From the NCBI GenBank assembly GCA_023433305.1, contig JAEZCZ010000050.1:1-39552 (forward strand): a stretch of DNA of 39,552 bases, in the 5' to 3' direction. This document shows, piece after piece, positions 31,664 to 39,253 of the stretch (positions within the stretch are counted from its first letter, which is position 1; every line of letters begins with the position of its first letter). The notes below the pieces were generated by a model that saw only the letters and a list, made by a program, of their open reading frames with translations, ran no database searches and was not told the origin of the DNA. This DNA is from Pseudomonadota bacterium. GTDB lineage: Bacteria; Pseudomonadota; Alphaproteobacteria; Sphingomonadales; Sphingomonadaceae. Made by a program: the position numbers and the translations under genes.

Positions 31664-32428
31664 TCAGGCACCGCGCCGCTCGAGGGCAAGCCGCAGCGCC
31701 GTGATTTCCTCGCGCAAGGCAGCCAACTCCGCCGCTCCCGCTACCGGGCCGCTCGACGCTTCGGCATCGCGGCCGATGAAGAAGCTGGCGATGGTGGCCG
31801 TCAGGTAGCCGAGCACTCCGAGGCCGTAGAGCGAGAGCAGCAGCGCGAGCACGCGGCCTTCGACGGTGGCCGGCCAGAACTGGCTGCCGATCGTGGTCAG
31901 CAACATGCCGGTCCACCACAGTGCATCCCAGTAATCCGCGAAGCCGCCCTCGACCTCGCCGGCCGGCTCGAAGCTCAGCATGCCGGCGGCTCCGAGCGCG
32001 AGGACGAGCGCGGTGAGGCCTCCGACATAGCCGAACTGGCGCCGCCGCAGCGTGGCGCGAAGCGCGTTCATGCTGCGGTTGGCTGTGCCCACGATCCGCA
32101 CCAACCGAACGCCGCGCAGGGCCCGTGCCGCGCGCAGCACCGCGAAGGCGCGGAACAGCCTCAGCGCGGGCACGACCAGCGCGATCAGGGTCAGCCAGTT
32201 GCGCTTGAGGAAGGGGCGCTTGGCGGGGGCGAGCGTGAAGCGGACGACGAATTCCGCGATGAACACGATCCAGATCGCAGTGCCGAGCGTGACGAGCAGC
32301 GCGGTGCTGCCCATCGTCAGCTCGATCACGACGATGACCAGCCACGCGAGGCTCAGAAGCAACATCGGCGTGCGAAGCCAGTCGTCGAGCTGCTTGAGTG
32401 TGCGCCACCTTTCCATGCGACCGGTCAT
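31664..32428 (-). CDS. voltage-gated-like ion channel with non-canonical pore filter
   Basis: The 254-residue protein has a six-helix plan. An S4-like helix runs from RLFRAFAVLRAARALRGVRL with Arg at positions 90, 93, 99, 102, 105, 108 and 111 (every third residue). The S5-pore-S6 region is FADYWDALWWTGMLLTTIGS then FWPATVEGR (about 163-191). The pore sequence is T-T-I-G181-S182-Q183 where potassium channels have TVGYG, so the selectivity may differ. A short C-terminal helical tail follows. The start has GGGAGA upstream at the proper distance. The E. coli Kch/KvAP-type scaffold is evident; the ion is not. The convergent DUF1097 gene is 38 nt away. Confidence 0.85.
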   Translation of the reverse strand: MTGRMERWRTLKQLDDWLRTPMLLLSLAWLVIVVIELTMGSTALLVTLGTAIWIVFIAEFVVRFTLAPAKRPFLKRNWLTLIALVVPALRLFRAFAVLRAARALRGVRLVRIVGTANRSMNALRATLRRRQFGYVGGLTALVLALGAAGMLSFEPAGEVEGGFADYWDALWWTGMLLTTIGSQFWPATVEGRVLALLLSLYGLGVLGYLTATIASFFIGRDAEASSGPVAGAAELAALREEITALRLALERRGA

Positions 32429-32553
32429 ACTTGTCTCCCTTCTCCCTAGGAGACGCGTCAGTGCCGTCGATGGTGCCCGTGCCCTCCTCGCGATTGATGG
32501 GCATCAAAGCGCGCGACAGCGGGGCGGGGCATTGTCAATTATCGGAGGACCAT

Positions 32554-33099
32554 ATGCGCCACGACGGCACCTTGGGTCGTTACAGCAATCTCTCGATAGC
32601 CCTGCATTGGCTGATGGTGCTTTTGTTCGTCGCGGCCTACGCGACGATCGAGCTGCGGGAGATCTATCCGAAGGGCAGCGCTCCGCGCGAAGCGCTGAAG
32701 AGCTGGCACTTCATGATCGGCCTGTCGATCTTCGCGCTGGTGTGGATTCGCATCGTCGCTCGGATCGCCTTGCCGGCCCCAGACCCGCTCGATGAGCCGC
32801 TGTGGCGAAGCGCGCTCGCGAAGGCGATGCACCTTGCGCTCTATGCGCTGATGGTGGCGATGCCTCTGGCCGGGTGGATGATCCTCAGCGCCGAGGGCGA
32901 TCCGATCCCGTTCTTCGGCCTGAGCCTGCCCGCGCTCACCGCGCCCGACCCCGCGCTGGCGGAGCGGGTCGAGGAGCTTCACGAGCTCGGCGGGACGATC
33001 GGCTATTGGCTGATCGGGCTCCACGCCGCGGCCTCGCTGTTCCATCACTATGTCCTGAAGGACCGACTGATGGCGCGGATGCGGCCCGCGCGATCCTGA
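32554..33099 (+). CDS. cytochrome b561-type membrane protein
   Basis: The 181-residue protein has about four transmembrane helices and the His pattern of bacterial cytochrome b561 (YodB/CybB): His18 in SIALHWLMVLL, His52 in SWHFMIGL, His93 in KAMHLALY, His143 in EELHELGGT and His157 with His164/165 in GLHAAASLFHHY. Such proteins bind two haems and move electrons between the quinone pool and periplasmic or superoxide acceptors. The ATG follows GGAGG 5 nt upstream; the longer frame is unlikely. It is divergent from the channel gene. Confidence 0.9.
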   Translation: MRHDGTLGRYSNLSIALHWLMVLLFVAAYATIELREIYPKGSAPREALKSWHFMIGLSIFALVWIRIVARIALPAPDPLDEPLWRSALAKAMHLALYALMVAMPLAGWMILSAEGDPIPFFGLSLPALTAPDPALAERVEELHELGGTIGYWLIGLHAAASLFHHYVLKDRLMARMRPARS

Positions 33100-33115
33100 C
33101 CGCGATGTCGCGCGC

Positions 33116-33574
33116 TCAGTAGAGGACGCGGCGGCGTATCATCTTCCAGGCATAGACGATCTGCGCAGCCAGCACGACCGCGAGCACGGCTGTGGCAATG
33201 CGCAACTCGGGACTATCGAGCAGGAGCGAGGTGCCGTTCGCCAGCTCGTAGACGTTGGTGAACGCTATCAGCGTCACCTGCGCCACGAAGAAGCGCAACG
33301 CCCAGCGCGACTGGAGCAAGAGCGACACCGCCCCTGCCACGCCCGCGAATGCGCCGAGGTCGGCCACGAGGGTAATCCACAGCGGTTGCGCCTCGAAAAA
33401 GGCAAGGTCCTCCGGGTCGAGGGGGGGAAGCTGGCTGGTCTGCACGCCGATTGCCAAGGCTATGCCCCACGCGTTCCAGAGCACGAGCAGGACCCCGACC
33501 ACCCACAAGTGGCTAGGCGCCTTGGACGGCTCTTCGCGGACATTTCCCCCTGCCACGCGAGAAAGATGCGCCAA
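33116..33574 (-). CDS. uncharacterised four-helix membrane protein
   Basis: The frame carries a 140-150 residue protein with four hydrophobic segments. The first is SHLWVVGVLLVLWNAWGIAL, a pattern common to sphingomonad proteins of the same shape. A charged loop PPLDPEDLAFFEAQ follows, then FAGVAGAVSLLLQSRWALRFF. The start is uncertain. TTG 33574 or GTG 33556 are in frame, neither has a good ribosome-binding site, and the ATG nearby is in another frame. It lies 16 nt after the cytochrome b561 gene on the opposite strand. No function is known. Confidence 0.72.
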   Translation of the reverse strand: MAHLSRVAGGNVREEPSKAPSHLWVVGVLLVLWNAWGIALAIGVQTSQLPPLDPEDLAFFEAQPLWITLVADLGAFAGVAGAVSLLLQSRWALRFFVAQVTLIAFTNVYELANGTSLLLDSPELRIATAVLAVVLAAQIVYAWKMIRRRVLY

Positions 33575-33657
33575 TTACATGATTTTGCAAGTCGTTTTGG
33601 TAAGTTACGACAGGCTTGCCGTTAATACTTATTAACGCATCTATTTCGTGCACTCGC

Positions 33658-35130
33658 TCAAAGTCGGTCGGGAGCTCCGTCGAGAAGGATCGTCTTGGTT
33701 TCGAGATAGGGCCACAGCCCTTCCTCGCCGCCTTCGCGCCCTATGCCCGACTGCTTGAACCCGCCGAACGGCATGCCGAATTCCATCCGCATCCCGTTCT
33801 GGCCCATCACACCCGTGCGGATGCGGCGGCTGATGTCGTAGGCGGCCTGGACGTCGCTGGTCAGCACCGAGCCGTTGAGGCCGTAGTTGCTCTCGTTAGC
33901 GATGCGGATGGCATCTTCCTCGTCCTCCGCCGGGATCAGGCACAGCACGGGCCCGAAGATTTCCTCCTGAGAGATGCGGCTCCGATTGTCGACGTTCGCG
34001 AACAAGGTGGGCTCCATGTAATAGCCCTTGTTGAGGTGCGCCGGGCGCTGGCCGCCGGTGACAAGATCGGCGCCGCTCTTCTTGCCTTCCTCGATGTACA
34101 TCTCGACCCGCTCGAGCTGCCGCTTCATCGCCAGCGGCCCGAGCTGGGTGTCGGGCGCTTCACTGTGGCCGATCTTGATGCCTTTCATCACCCCCGCGAT
34201 GGCTTCGGCCAGCTCGTCGTGCCGGTGCTTGGGAACGATCGCGCGGCTGAGCATCGCGCAGACCTGCCCGCTCATCACCGTGATGGTGTTGCCGAGGATG
34301 CCGGCGGCCGCTTCGATCGGGAAATCGTCGCGCACGATCGCCGCCGACTTCCCGCCGAGTTCCATCGTGCAGCGGGTCATCTTCGCGCCGCACACGCTGG
34401 CGATGTGCATCCCGGCCGCGCTCGATCCGGTGAAGCTGACCTTTTCGATGCCGGTGCTGCGGATGAGATGGTCGGACGCTTCGCGCTCGGCCGGCACGAG
34501 GTTGACGGCGCCTGCGGGAAGACCGGCCGCCTCGGCCGCTTCGGCGAGGATGTAAGCCTCGAGCGGTGTCTCCGGCGAGGGCTTCATGATGATCGGGCAG
34601 CCCGCAATCAGTGCGTAGAACACCTTGTTGGCCATAATGCCGAACGGCGCGTTCCACGGGGCGATGCCGACGACGACGCCGACCGGCTCGCGCGCGATCA
34701 CCGCGGTATCGACGACCTGGCCCTTCATCTGCTGCGTCCAGGCGAAGCTCTCCCCCAGCGCGGCAATCCCGCGCAGCCCCGCTACCGCACCGCCGTGCAT
34801 GATCGGGGCGAAGCTGGCGAGGCCGCCGATCTGGGCCGTCCAGGCGAGCGACAGCTCGGGAACGCGTTGCTCGAGATGATTGATCATCTCCATCAGCTTG
34901 GCGCCGCGCTCGGCCGGCGGGGTGGTCGGCCAGGGTCCGTGATCGAACGCCTCGCGCGCGGCTGCCACCGCGCGGTCCATGTCCTCCGGGCCTGCCTCGG
35001 CCGTCCGGGCGACGACTTCCTCCGAGTTCGGATTGACGATCTCGAGCTGCTGCCCGCTTGTCGCCGCGACCCACTCGCCGCCGATATAGAGCTTGTCGGG
35101 ATGTCGGATGTTCACGCCTGCGGGGGTCAT
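33658..35130 (-). CDS. NAD(P)-dependent aldehyde dehydrogenase
   Basis: This 490-residue ALDH has Asn160 in APWNAPFG (oxyanion), the FTGSSAAG nucleotide-binding turn (233-240), the general base Glu257 in CTMELGGKS, and the nucleophile Cys291 in SGQVCAMLSR. It also has EEIFGPVLCL and the terminal PFGGFKQSGIGREGG. The ATG at 35130 is preceded by AGGAG 7-8 nt upstream. It is 71 nt after the PQQ-dehydrogenase gene, on the same strand, so the aldehyde made by that enzyme (or by a GMC enzyme) could be oxidised to acid here. Betaine-aldehyde or PEG/aryl-aldehyde type cannot be distinguished. Confidence 0.93.
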   Translation of the reverse strand: MTPAGVNIRHPDKLYIGGEWVAATSGQQLEIVNPNSEEVVARTAEAGPEDMDRAVAAAREAFDHGPWPTTPPAERGAKLMEMINHLEQRVPELSLAWTAQIGGLASFAPIMHGGAVAGLRGIAALGESFAWTQQMKGQVVDTAVIAREPVGVVVGIAPWNAPFGIMANKVFYALIAGCPIIMKPSPETPLEAYILAEAAEAAGLPAGAVNLVPAEREASDHLIRSTGIEKVSFTGSSAAGMHIASVCGAKMTRCTMELGGKSAAIVRDDFPIEAAAGILGNTITVMSGQVCAMLSRAIVPKHRHDELAEAIAGVMKGIKIGHSEAPDTQLGPLAMKRQLERVEMYIEEGKKSGADLVTGGQRPAHLNKGYYMEPTLFANVDNRSRISQEEIFGPVLCLIPAEDEEDAIRIANESNYGLNGSVLTSDVQAAYDISRRIRTGVMGQNGMRMEFGMPFGGFKQSGIGREGGEEGLWPYLETKTILLDGAPDRL

Positions 35131-35201
35131 TGAGTTTCTCCTGTATCCATCGACTGCGTCATTGCGAGCTTTGCTCCAATCACGAGACCTAGGTTCATGG
35201 C

Positions 35202-37400
35202 TTAGAAATTGGACAGAATCGTCAGACTGCGTGTGTCGAGCGGCTTGCCTTCGCGCTGCAGCTGCAACTCGCGGGCGCGGACCTTCCTTTGCTCGTCGAT
35301 CAGGAACGCGTGGATCGCCGTGATCTGCTCTGGTTTGAGCACGTCGTCGAAGCGAGGCATTCCGTTCGGCGTCAGCAATCCTTCGAGCACGATCCTGTCG
35401 AAGACATCGTGCGTCCCCGGCTGCATCCGCCGCAGATCGGGCAGCGGGGCGCGCGGCTGGTTGGAATGGCAGATCGAGCAGTTCTCGGTGAACAGGCCCG
35501 ATCCCATGGCGATCGTCGCCGGAGTGACGCCGGGAAGCTGCGCGGGCGGCTCGGGCGCCGGCTGCAAAGGCGGCAGGTCGTCGGGCATGCGCACTTCCTC
35601 GCCGCCCAGCTTGAACACCAGGATGCGGTTCGCGTTGCCCTTCGAATAGGCGGCTGCATAAGGCGGCACGAAGCCCCACCCGCCACCGCCCCACCCGGTC
35701 TGCACGGCGATGTACTGCACGCCGTCGACCTTGTAGGTCATAGGCGCCGCCAGGATCGAGCGGCCGGTGTCGATGCTCTTCAGGACGGCGCCGGTGTCGG
35801 CATCGCGCACGATCACCTTTCCGGCGAGCGTGCCGTGAACCACCAGACCGCCGGCCGTCGACAGAACGCCGCCGCGATCCTGCCAGCCGTCGAAGTCAGC
35901 CGCCCATTTCGTCTCGCCTGTAAGCGGGTCGATCGCGCGCAGCTCCGAGCTATAGGGCTTGTCGAGCACCTGCTGCCACTGCGGCAGTGCTTTCACCGCT
36001 TGCTGCATCGGCGGCGGCAGCGTGGCGAGCGCCGCTTCGAGATCGGCAGTGAAGATCAGCGCGGCGGCTGGATTGAGGAAGCGTTCCCGGTGCGGCGGAT
36101 TTTCCTGCCCGGGCGGAATGAACATCAGGTTGCCCATGTCCACCACCGCCGCGAAGTAGAGGTTGCGGCTCGGATCGTACGCCGCGGGGTGCCAGTTGCG
36201 CGCGCCCGAGCTCGCCGGGAAGACGATTTTCGGGCCGGTCGAGTAGTCGGAGAACTCGGGCGTCAGGTTCGGCTTGCCGGTTTCGAGGTTCCACCCGCTC
36301 GCCCAGCTCGTGCGCGTGATCGCGTTGGCGGCGAGCGGCTTGCCCGTCTCGCGATCGACCACGAAGAAGAACCCGTTCTTCGGCGTGTGCAGGATGACGG
36401 GCCGGCGGGCCCCGCCGACGTCCAGCTCGGTGAATACCATCGGCTGCGTCGCGGTCAGATCCCACGAATCTTGCGGCGTCTCTTGAAAGTGCCACTTCAT
36501 CTCGCCGGTCGCGCGGTCGAGCGCGACGAGCGAGTTGAGGTGAAGGTTGTCGCCTCCCCTGGGCGACCGCGTGTGCAGCGGATAAGGGCCGCCGTTGCCG
36601 ACGCCGATCACGACCTGGTCGAACACCGGATCGTAGGCAATCGCGTCCCACACGGTACCTCCGCCGCCGATGTCCCAGCGGCTCTCGGGATCCCAGGTCT
36701 TGATCGCGGCGTCGAGGGCTTCGCTTTCCTGCGCGCCCTCGGCGGGATCGCGGGGAACAGTATAGAAGCGCCACTTCTCGTCGCCGCTGCGCACGTCGTA
36801 GGCCGTGACGTAGCCGCGCGCGTCGTACTCGGCGCCGGCATTGCCGATGATCACGAGACTGCCCGCGATCTCGGGCGCGCCGGTGATCGTGTAGCCGCGC
36901 TTGCGGTCGGCGATCGTGTCCTTGCGCCACATCACCGCTCCGCTGGTCCGGTCGAGCGCGTAGAGATAGCCGTCCAGCGACGCGACGAAGACCTTGCCGT
37001 CCGCCACCGCGACGCCGCGGTTCGCCTGGTCGCAGCAGGTGAAGCGGTTGACCTGCATGTCGACTTCGGGCTCGAATTTCCACAGCTCCTCGCCAGTAGC
37101 CGCGTCGAGCGCGTAGGTGCGACCGAGGTTGCCCGAGGTGTACATAACGCCATCGATCACGACCGGCGTCGCCTCTTGCACGCGCGCGGTGCCGAGGTCG
37201 TATTCCCAGGCGAGACCGAGCTCGCCGACATTACTCTTGTCGATGTCCGTCAGCCGCGAGAAATGGCTGCCCGCCCAGTCGCCGCCCGGGTTGTCCCAGT
37301 CTGCGCCCGCGCCATAGACCGACGTGTCGACCTGCGGCGCCTCGCTCCCCTGGGAGCATGCGGCGAGCGCCAGCAACGCGGCGGCGAGCCACTTCCTCAT
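35202..37400 (-). CDS. PQQ-dependent quinohemoprotein alcohol dehydrogenase, putative lipoprotein
   Basis: The 732-residue protein has an eight-bladed PQQ beta-propeller and a C-terminal cytochrome c domain. Visible are the vicinal disulfide Cys122-Cys123 (TCCDQANRG), W-motif repeats (ATGEELWKFE, RSGDEKWRFY, ATGEMKWHFQ), SWDLTATQP with the likely catalytic Asp, and WASGWNLETGKPNL. The haem motif CSICH is at 641-645 with Met ligand candidate in NGMPRF, and a charged extension after it. Electrons pass to the periplasmic chain. The start ATG 37400 overlaps the NmrA stop (ATGA). It begins MRKWLAAALLALAAC, a lipobox with Cys15, suggesting an anchored enzyme rather than the usual soluble one. It oxidises an alcohol or PEG/PVA-like substrate; no PQQ biosynthesis gene is present. 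Confidence 0.93.
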   Translation of the reverse strand: MRKWLAAALLALAACSQGSEAPQVDTSVYGAGADWDNPGGDWAGSHFSRLTDIDKSNVGELGLAWEYDLGTARVQEATPVVIDGVMYTSGNLGRTYALDAATGEELWKFEPEVDMQVNRFTCCDQANRGVAVADGKVFVASLDGYLYALDRTSGAVMWRKDTIADRKRGYTITGAPEIAGSLVIIGNAGAEYDARGYVTAYDVRSGDEKWRFYTVPRDPAEGAQESEALDAAIKTWDPESRWDIGGGGTVWDAIAYDPVFDQVVIGVGNGGPYPLHTRSPRGGDNLHLNSLVALDRATGEMKWHFQETPQDSWDLTATQPMVFTELDVGGARRPVILHTPKNGFFFVVDRETGKPLAANAITRTSWASGWNLETGKPNLTPEFSDYSTGPKIVFPASSGARNWHPAAYDPSRNLYFAAVVDMGNLMFIPPGQENPPHRERFLNPAAALIFTADLEAALATLPPPMQQAVKALPQWQQVLDKPYSSELRAIDPLTGETKWAADFDGWQDRGGVLSTAGGLVVHGTLAGKVIVRDADTGAVLKSIDTGRSILAAPMTYKVDGVQYIAVQTGWGGGGWGFVPPYAAAYSKGNANRILVFKLGGEEVRMPDDLPPLQPAPEPPAQLPGVTPATIAMGSGLFTENCSICHSNQPRAPLPDLRRMQPGTHDVFDRIVLEGLLTPNGMPRFDDVLKPEQITAIHAFLIDEQRKVRARELQLQREGKPLDTRSLTILSNF

Positions 37401-38311
37401 TTCGGCCACAGGTGCTGGTGCTGCTCGAGCACCGAGCGCAAGGTGCGCGGCTTGCGGCCGGTCACGCGCTCGACGTCATTCGAGACGACATCCATGAAGC
37501 CTTCGCGGATCGACTGGCCGAAGGTGACCATGCCCTCGCTCGCCCAGGGGATCGGCCCGTCGGGCACGACGTCCGAGGCCTTGCGTGGCACGCCGAGCGA
37601 ATCGAAGTAGGCATACATGCCCTCGTCGTCGACCGGCTCGATCACGATCGGCTTGCCGGCCATTTCGGACACCAGCGCCATCGCGTCGGGCAGAGTCCAC
37701 AGCTCGGGCCCCGTGACGTCATAGGCTGTGTTCGCGTGCCCGTCCTGCGTCAGCACGCCGACGGCGATCGCGACGCAGTCGTCGCGGCTAACGATCGGCA
37801 CGCGGCCCTCGCCGGCGTTCTCCGGCTTGTGCCCCGCCTGCAGCGCGGGGATCGCCATCGCCGTCGCCACCGCTTCAGCGTAGAGGCTGTTGCGCAAGTG
37901 CGTCCACGCGACGCCCGAGGCCTCGATCATCTGCTCGGTCGCGAGGTGGTCGAGCTGTTCGACCCCGGGGTTGCCCGGCGCGCCGCAGCCGAGGACCGAG
38001 GTGTAGACGACGTGGCGCACGCCGTTGGCGACCGCCGCCTCGACCGCGGCGGTGTGCTGCTCGACGCGGCTGCCGACGCGCACCGTCGAGATCAGCAGCA
38101 TCTTCTCGCCGCCTTCCATCGCCGTCTTAAGCGAGGCCGGATCGTCGAAGTCGGCCCGCCGGACCGACGCCCCGCGCTCGGCGAGGTCGGCCAGCCCCTC
38201 CGGCGTGCGCGACAGAAGGATGAGGTCTTCCGCCGGCACCTTGTCCAGCAACAGCTTCGCCGCCGCATTGCCGAACTGGCCGGACGCGCCGGTGACGATG
38301 ATCTTGCCCAC
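37397..38311 (-). CDS. NmrA/NAD(P)-binding Rossmann protein
   Basis: The 304-residue protein starts GKIIVTGASGQFGNAAAKLL after GTG 38311, which is preceded by AGAGGAAAC. The longer start at ATG 38341 lies inside the operator. It has VYTSVLGCGAPGNP, LRNSLYAEAVA and YDVTGPELWTLPDAM, characteristic of NmrA-like/atypical SDR proteins. These bind NAD(P) but usually lack the catalytic Tyr-x3-Lys. In quinone reductase-type members the product is a reductase; in others it is a sensor. Overlap with the next gene is ATGA. It is the first gene of the NmrA-PQQ-ALDH operon. Confidence 0.88.
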   Translation of the reverse strand: MGKIIVTGASGQFGNAAAKLLLDKVPAEDLILLSRTPEGLADLAERGASVRRADFDDPASLKTAMEGGEKMLLISTVRVGSRVEQHTAAVEAAVANGVRHVVYTSVLGCGAPGNPGVEQLDHLATEQMIEASGVAWTHLRNSLYAEAVATAMAIPALQAGHKPENAGEGRVPIVSRDDCVAIAVGVLTQDGHANTAYDVTGPELWTLPDAMALVSEMAGKPIVIEPVDDEGMYAYFDSLGVPRKASDVVPDGPIPWASEGMVTFGQSIREGFMDVVSNDVERVTGRKPRTLRSVLEQHQHLWPK

Positions 38312-38327
38312 GTTTCCTCTCCCGTTC

Positions 38328-38356
38328 TTGGCGGCAATCATAACGAGTGTTACGGT
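38328..38356 (+). promoter_or_regulatory. divergent-promoter region with variant TAACGAGTGTTA operator
   Basis: TTGGCG (38328-38333), spacer GCAATCATAACGAGTGT and TACGGT (38351-38356) mirror the GMC promoter. TAACGAGTGTTA (38341-38352) agrees with TAACGATCGTTA at 10 of 12 positions. It lies 30 bp from the NmrA GTG and 31 bp from the NTF2-like TTG, so one site could control both directions. Confidence 0.6.
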
Positions 38357-38382
38357 CGTGGCAACAAAAGGGAGAGACCGCG

Positions 38383-38880
38383 TTGACCAAGCTTTCGATC
38401 GAAGACCGCCTGGGCCTGCAGGACCTGATCGCGAACTATTCGTGGGCGCTCGACACGGGGGATGCGGAGGGGCTGGTCGCCTGCTTTACCGAGGACTGCG
38501 TGATGAGCGAGGAGGTCTTCGAGGACCCCGACGTGTGGGAGGGCCACGACGGCATCCGCGGCCTGATGAACCACTACGCCAACGCCCCCGGCTTCCCGGG
38601 CCGCCAGCATCACGTGACGCAAATCCAGTACATCCCGCAGGACGAGGGCAGCGTGAAAATGCGCAGTTTTGCGTTCGTTACGGAGTGCGAGGGGGAGCCG
38701 CCGTACACCTTGCGGTTCGCCGGCTGGTACGACGATCACGCGGTCAAAGCCGCCGACGGCCGCTGGCGCTTCAAACGCCGCATTGTCCGGCTGTGGGACG
38801 GCGAGGTGCTCAAGAACTTCCCTGGCCGTGGCGAATGGGTTGCGAGGAAGCGGCCGGAGTCGCTAATCATCAGGCGGTAG
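38383..38880 (+). CDS. SnoaL-like (NTF2-fold) protein
   Basis: The start is TTG 38383, fixed by GGGAGAG 6 nt upstream; other starts in frame are upstream inside the operator. The 165-residue protein reads TKLSIEDRLGLQDLIANYSW with a Tyr/Trp-rich helix, then DTGDAEGLVACFTEDCVM. The middle contains HDGIRGLMNHYANAP and GRQHHVTQIQY, with a His-His strand. It ends with WRFKRRIVRLWDGEVLKNF. The family is the SnoaL_4/bile acid dehydratase-like NTF2 group. It may be a dehydratase or isomerase of the same pathway. The HIRAN gene starts 8 nt after. Confidence 0.87.
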   Translation: MTKLSIEDRLGLQDLIANYSWALDTGDAEGLVACFTEDCVMSEEVFEDPDVWEGHDGIRGLMNHYANAPGFPGRQHHVTQIQYIPQDEGSVKMRSFAFVTECEGEPPYTLRFAGWYDDHAVKAADGRWRFKRRIVRLWDGEVLKNFPGRGEWVARKRPESLIIRR

Positions 38881-38888
38881 GAGGATTG

Positions 38889-39251
38889 ATGGGTCGCTAC
38901 ACTGTCCACTTGGTCGGCGAATCAAAGTGCCAAGAGGATATTGGCTACCTGCGCGTCGGCCAGCGGGTCGAACTCCTGGCGGAACCGACCAACGCGGCCG
39001 ATCCGATGGCAGTGCGATGCGCCGATCTTGCTGGTGCCACGCTTGGATACCTCGCGCGTGACGATTGGTCCTATCGGGTCTTCCACGAGGGCACCAAGAT
39101 GTTCGCCCGCGTCAAAAACATCACGGGCGGCACTAAAGGCAAGAAGATGAGGGGTGTGGTGCTCGAAGTCTTCACTGCAAAGGATGCAGAAGCGGCAGAG
39201 GCTGCGCATGCTGCTAGGTTGGAACGCAGGAGAGGCTGCCTCGGCGTCTAG
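38889..39251 (+). CDS. stand-alone HIRAN-domain protein
   Basis: The 120-residue protein starts at ATG 38889 with GGAGGA about 3-8 nt upstream. It reads YTVHLVGESKCQEDIGYLRV, EPTNAADPMAVRCADLAGATLGYLARDD and FARVKNITGGTKGKKMRGVV, and ends in a Glu/Ala-rich helix. The pattern of N-x-x-D-P-x-A-V followed by LGYLAR is the HIRAN domain, which in eukaryotic helicases (HLTF/Rad5) binds single-stranded 3'-DNA ends. In bacteria it is often alone. The function here is unknown; the position suggests cotranscription with the NTF2-like gene by chance rather than pathway. Confidence 0.82.
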   Translation: MGRYTVHLVGESKCQEDIGYLRVGQRVELLAEPTNAADPMAVRCADLAGATLGYLARDDWSYRVFHEGTKMFARVKNITGGTKGKKMRGVVLEVFTAKDAEAAEAAHAARLERRRGCLGV

Positions 39252-39253
39252 AG

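Noticed and set aside
33658..35694. Longer version of the ALDH gene starting at 35694
   Set aside because: The first 188 codons cross the PQQ-dehydrogenase end in another frame and have no ALDH similarity; ATG 35130 has the ribosome-binding site.
35289..37610. Plus-strand open frame of 773 codons
   Set aside because: It is antisense to the PQQ dehydrogenase, whose domains, haem motif and overlap with NmrA are unambiguous.
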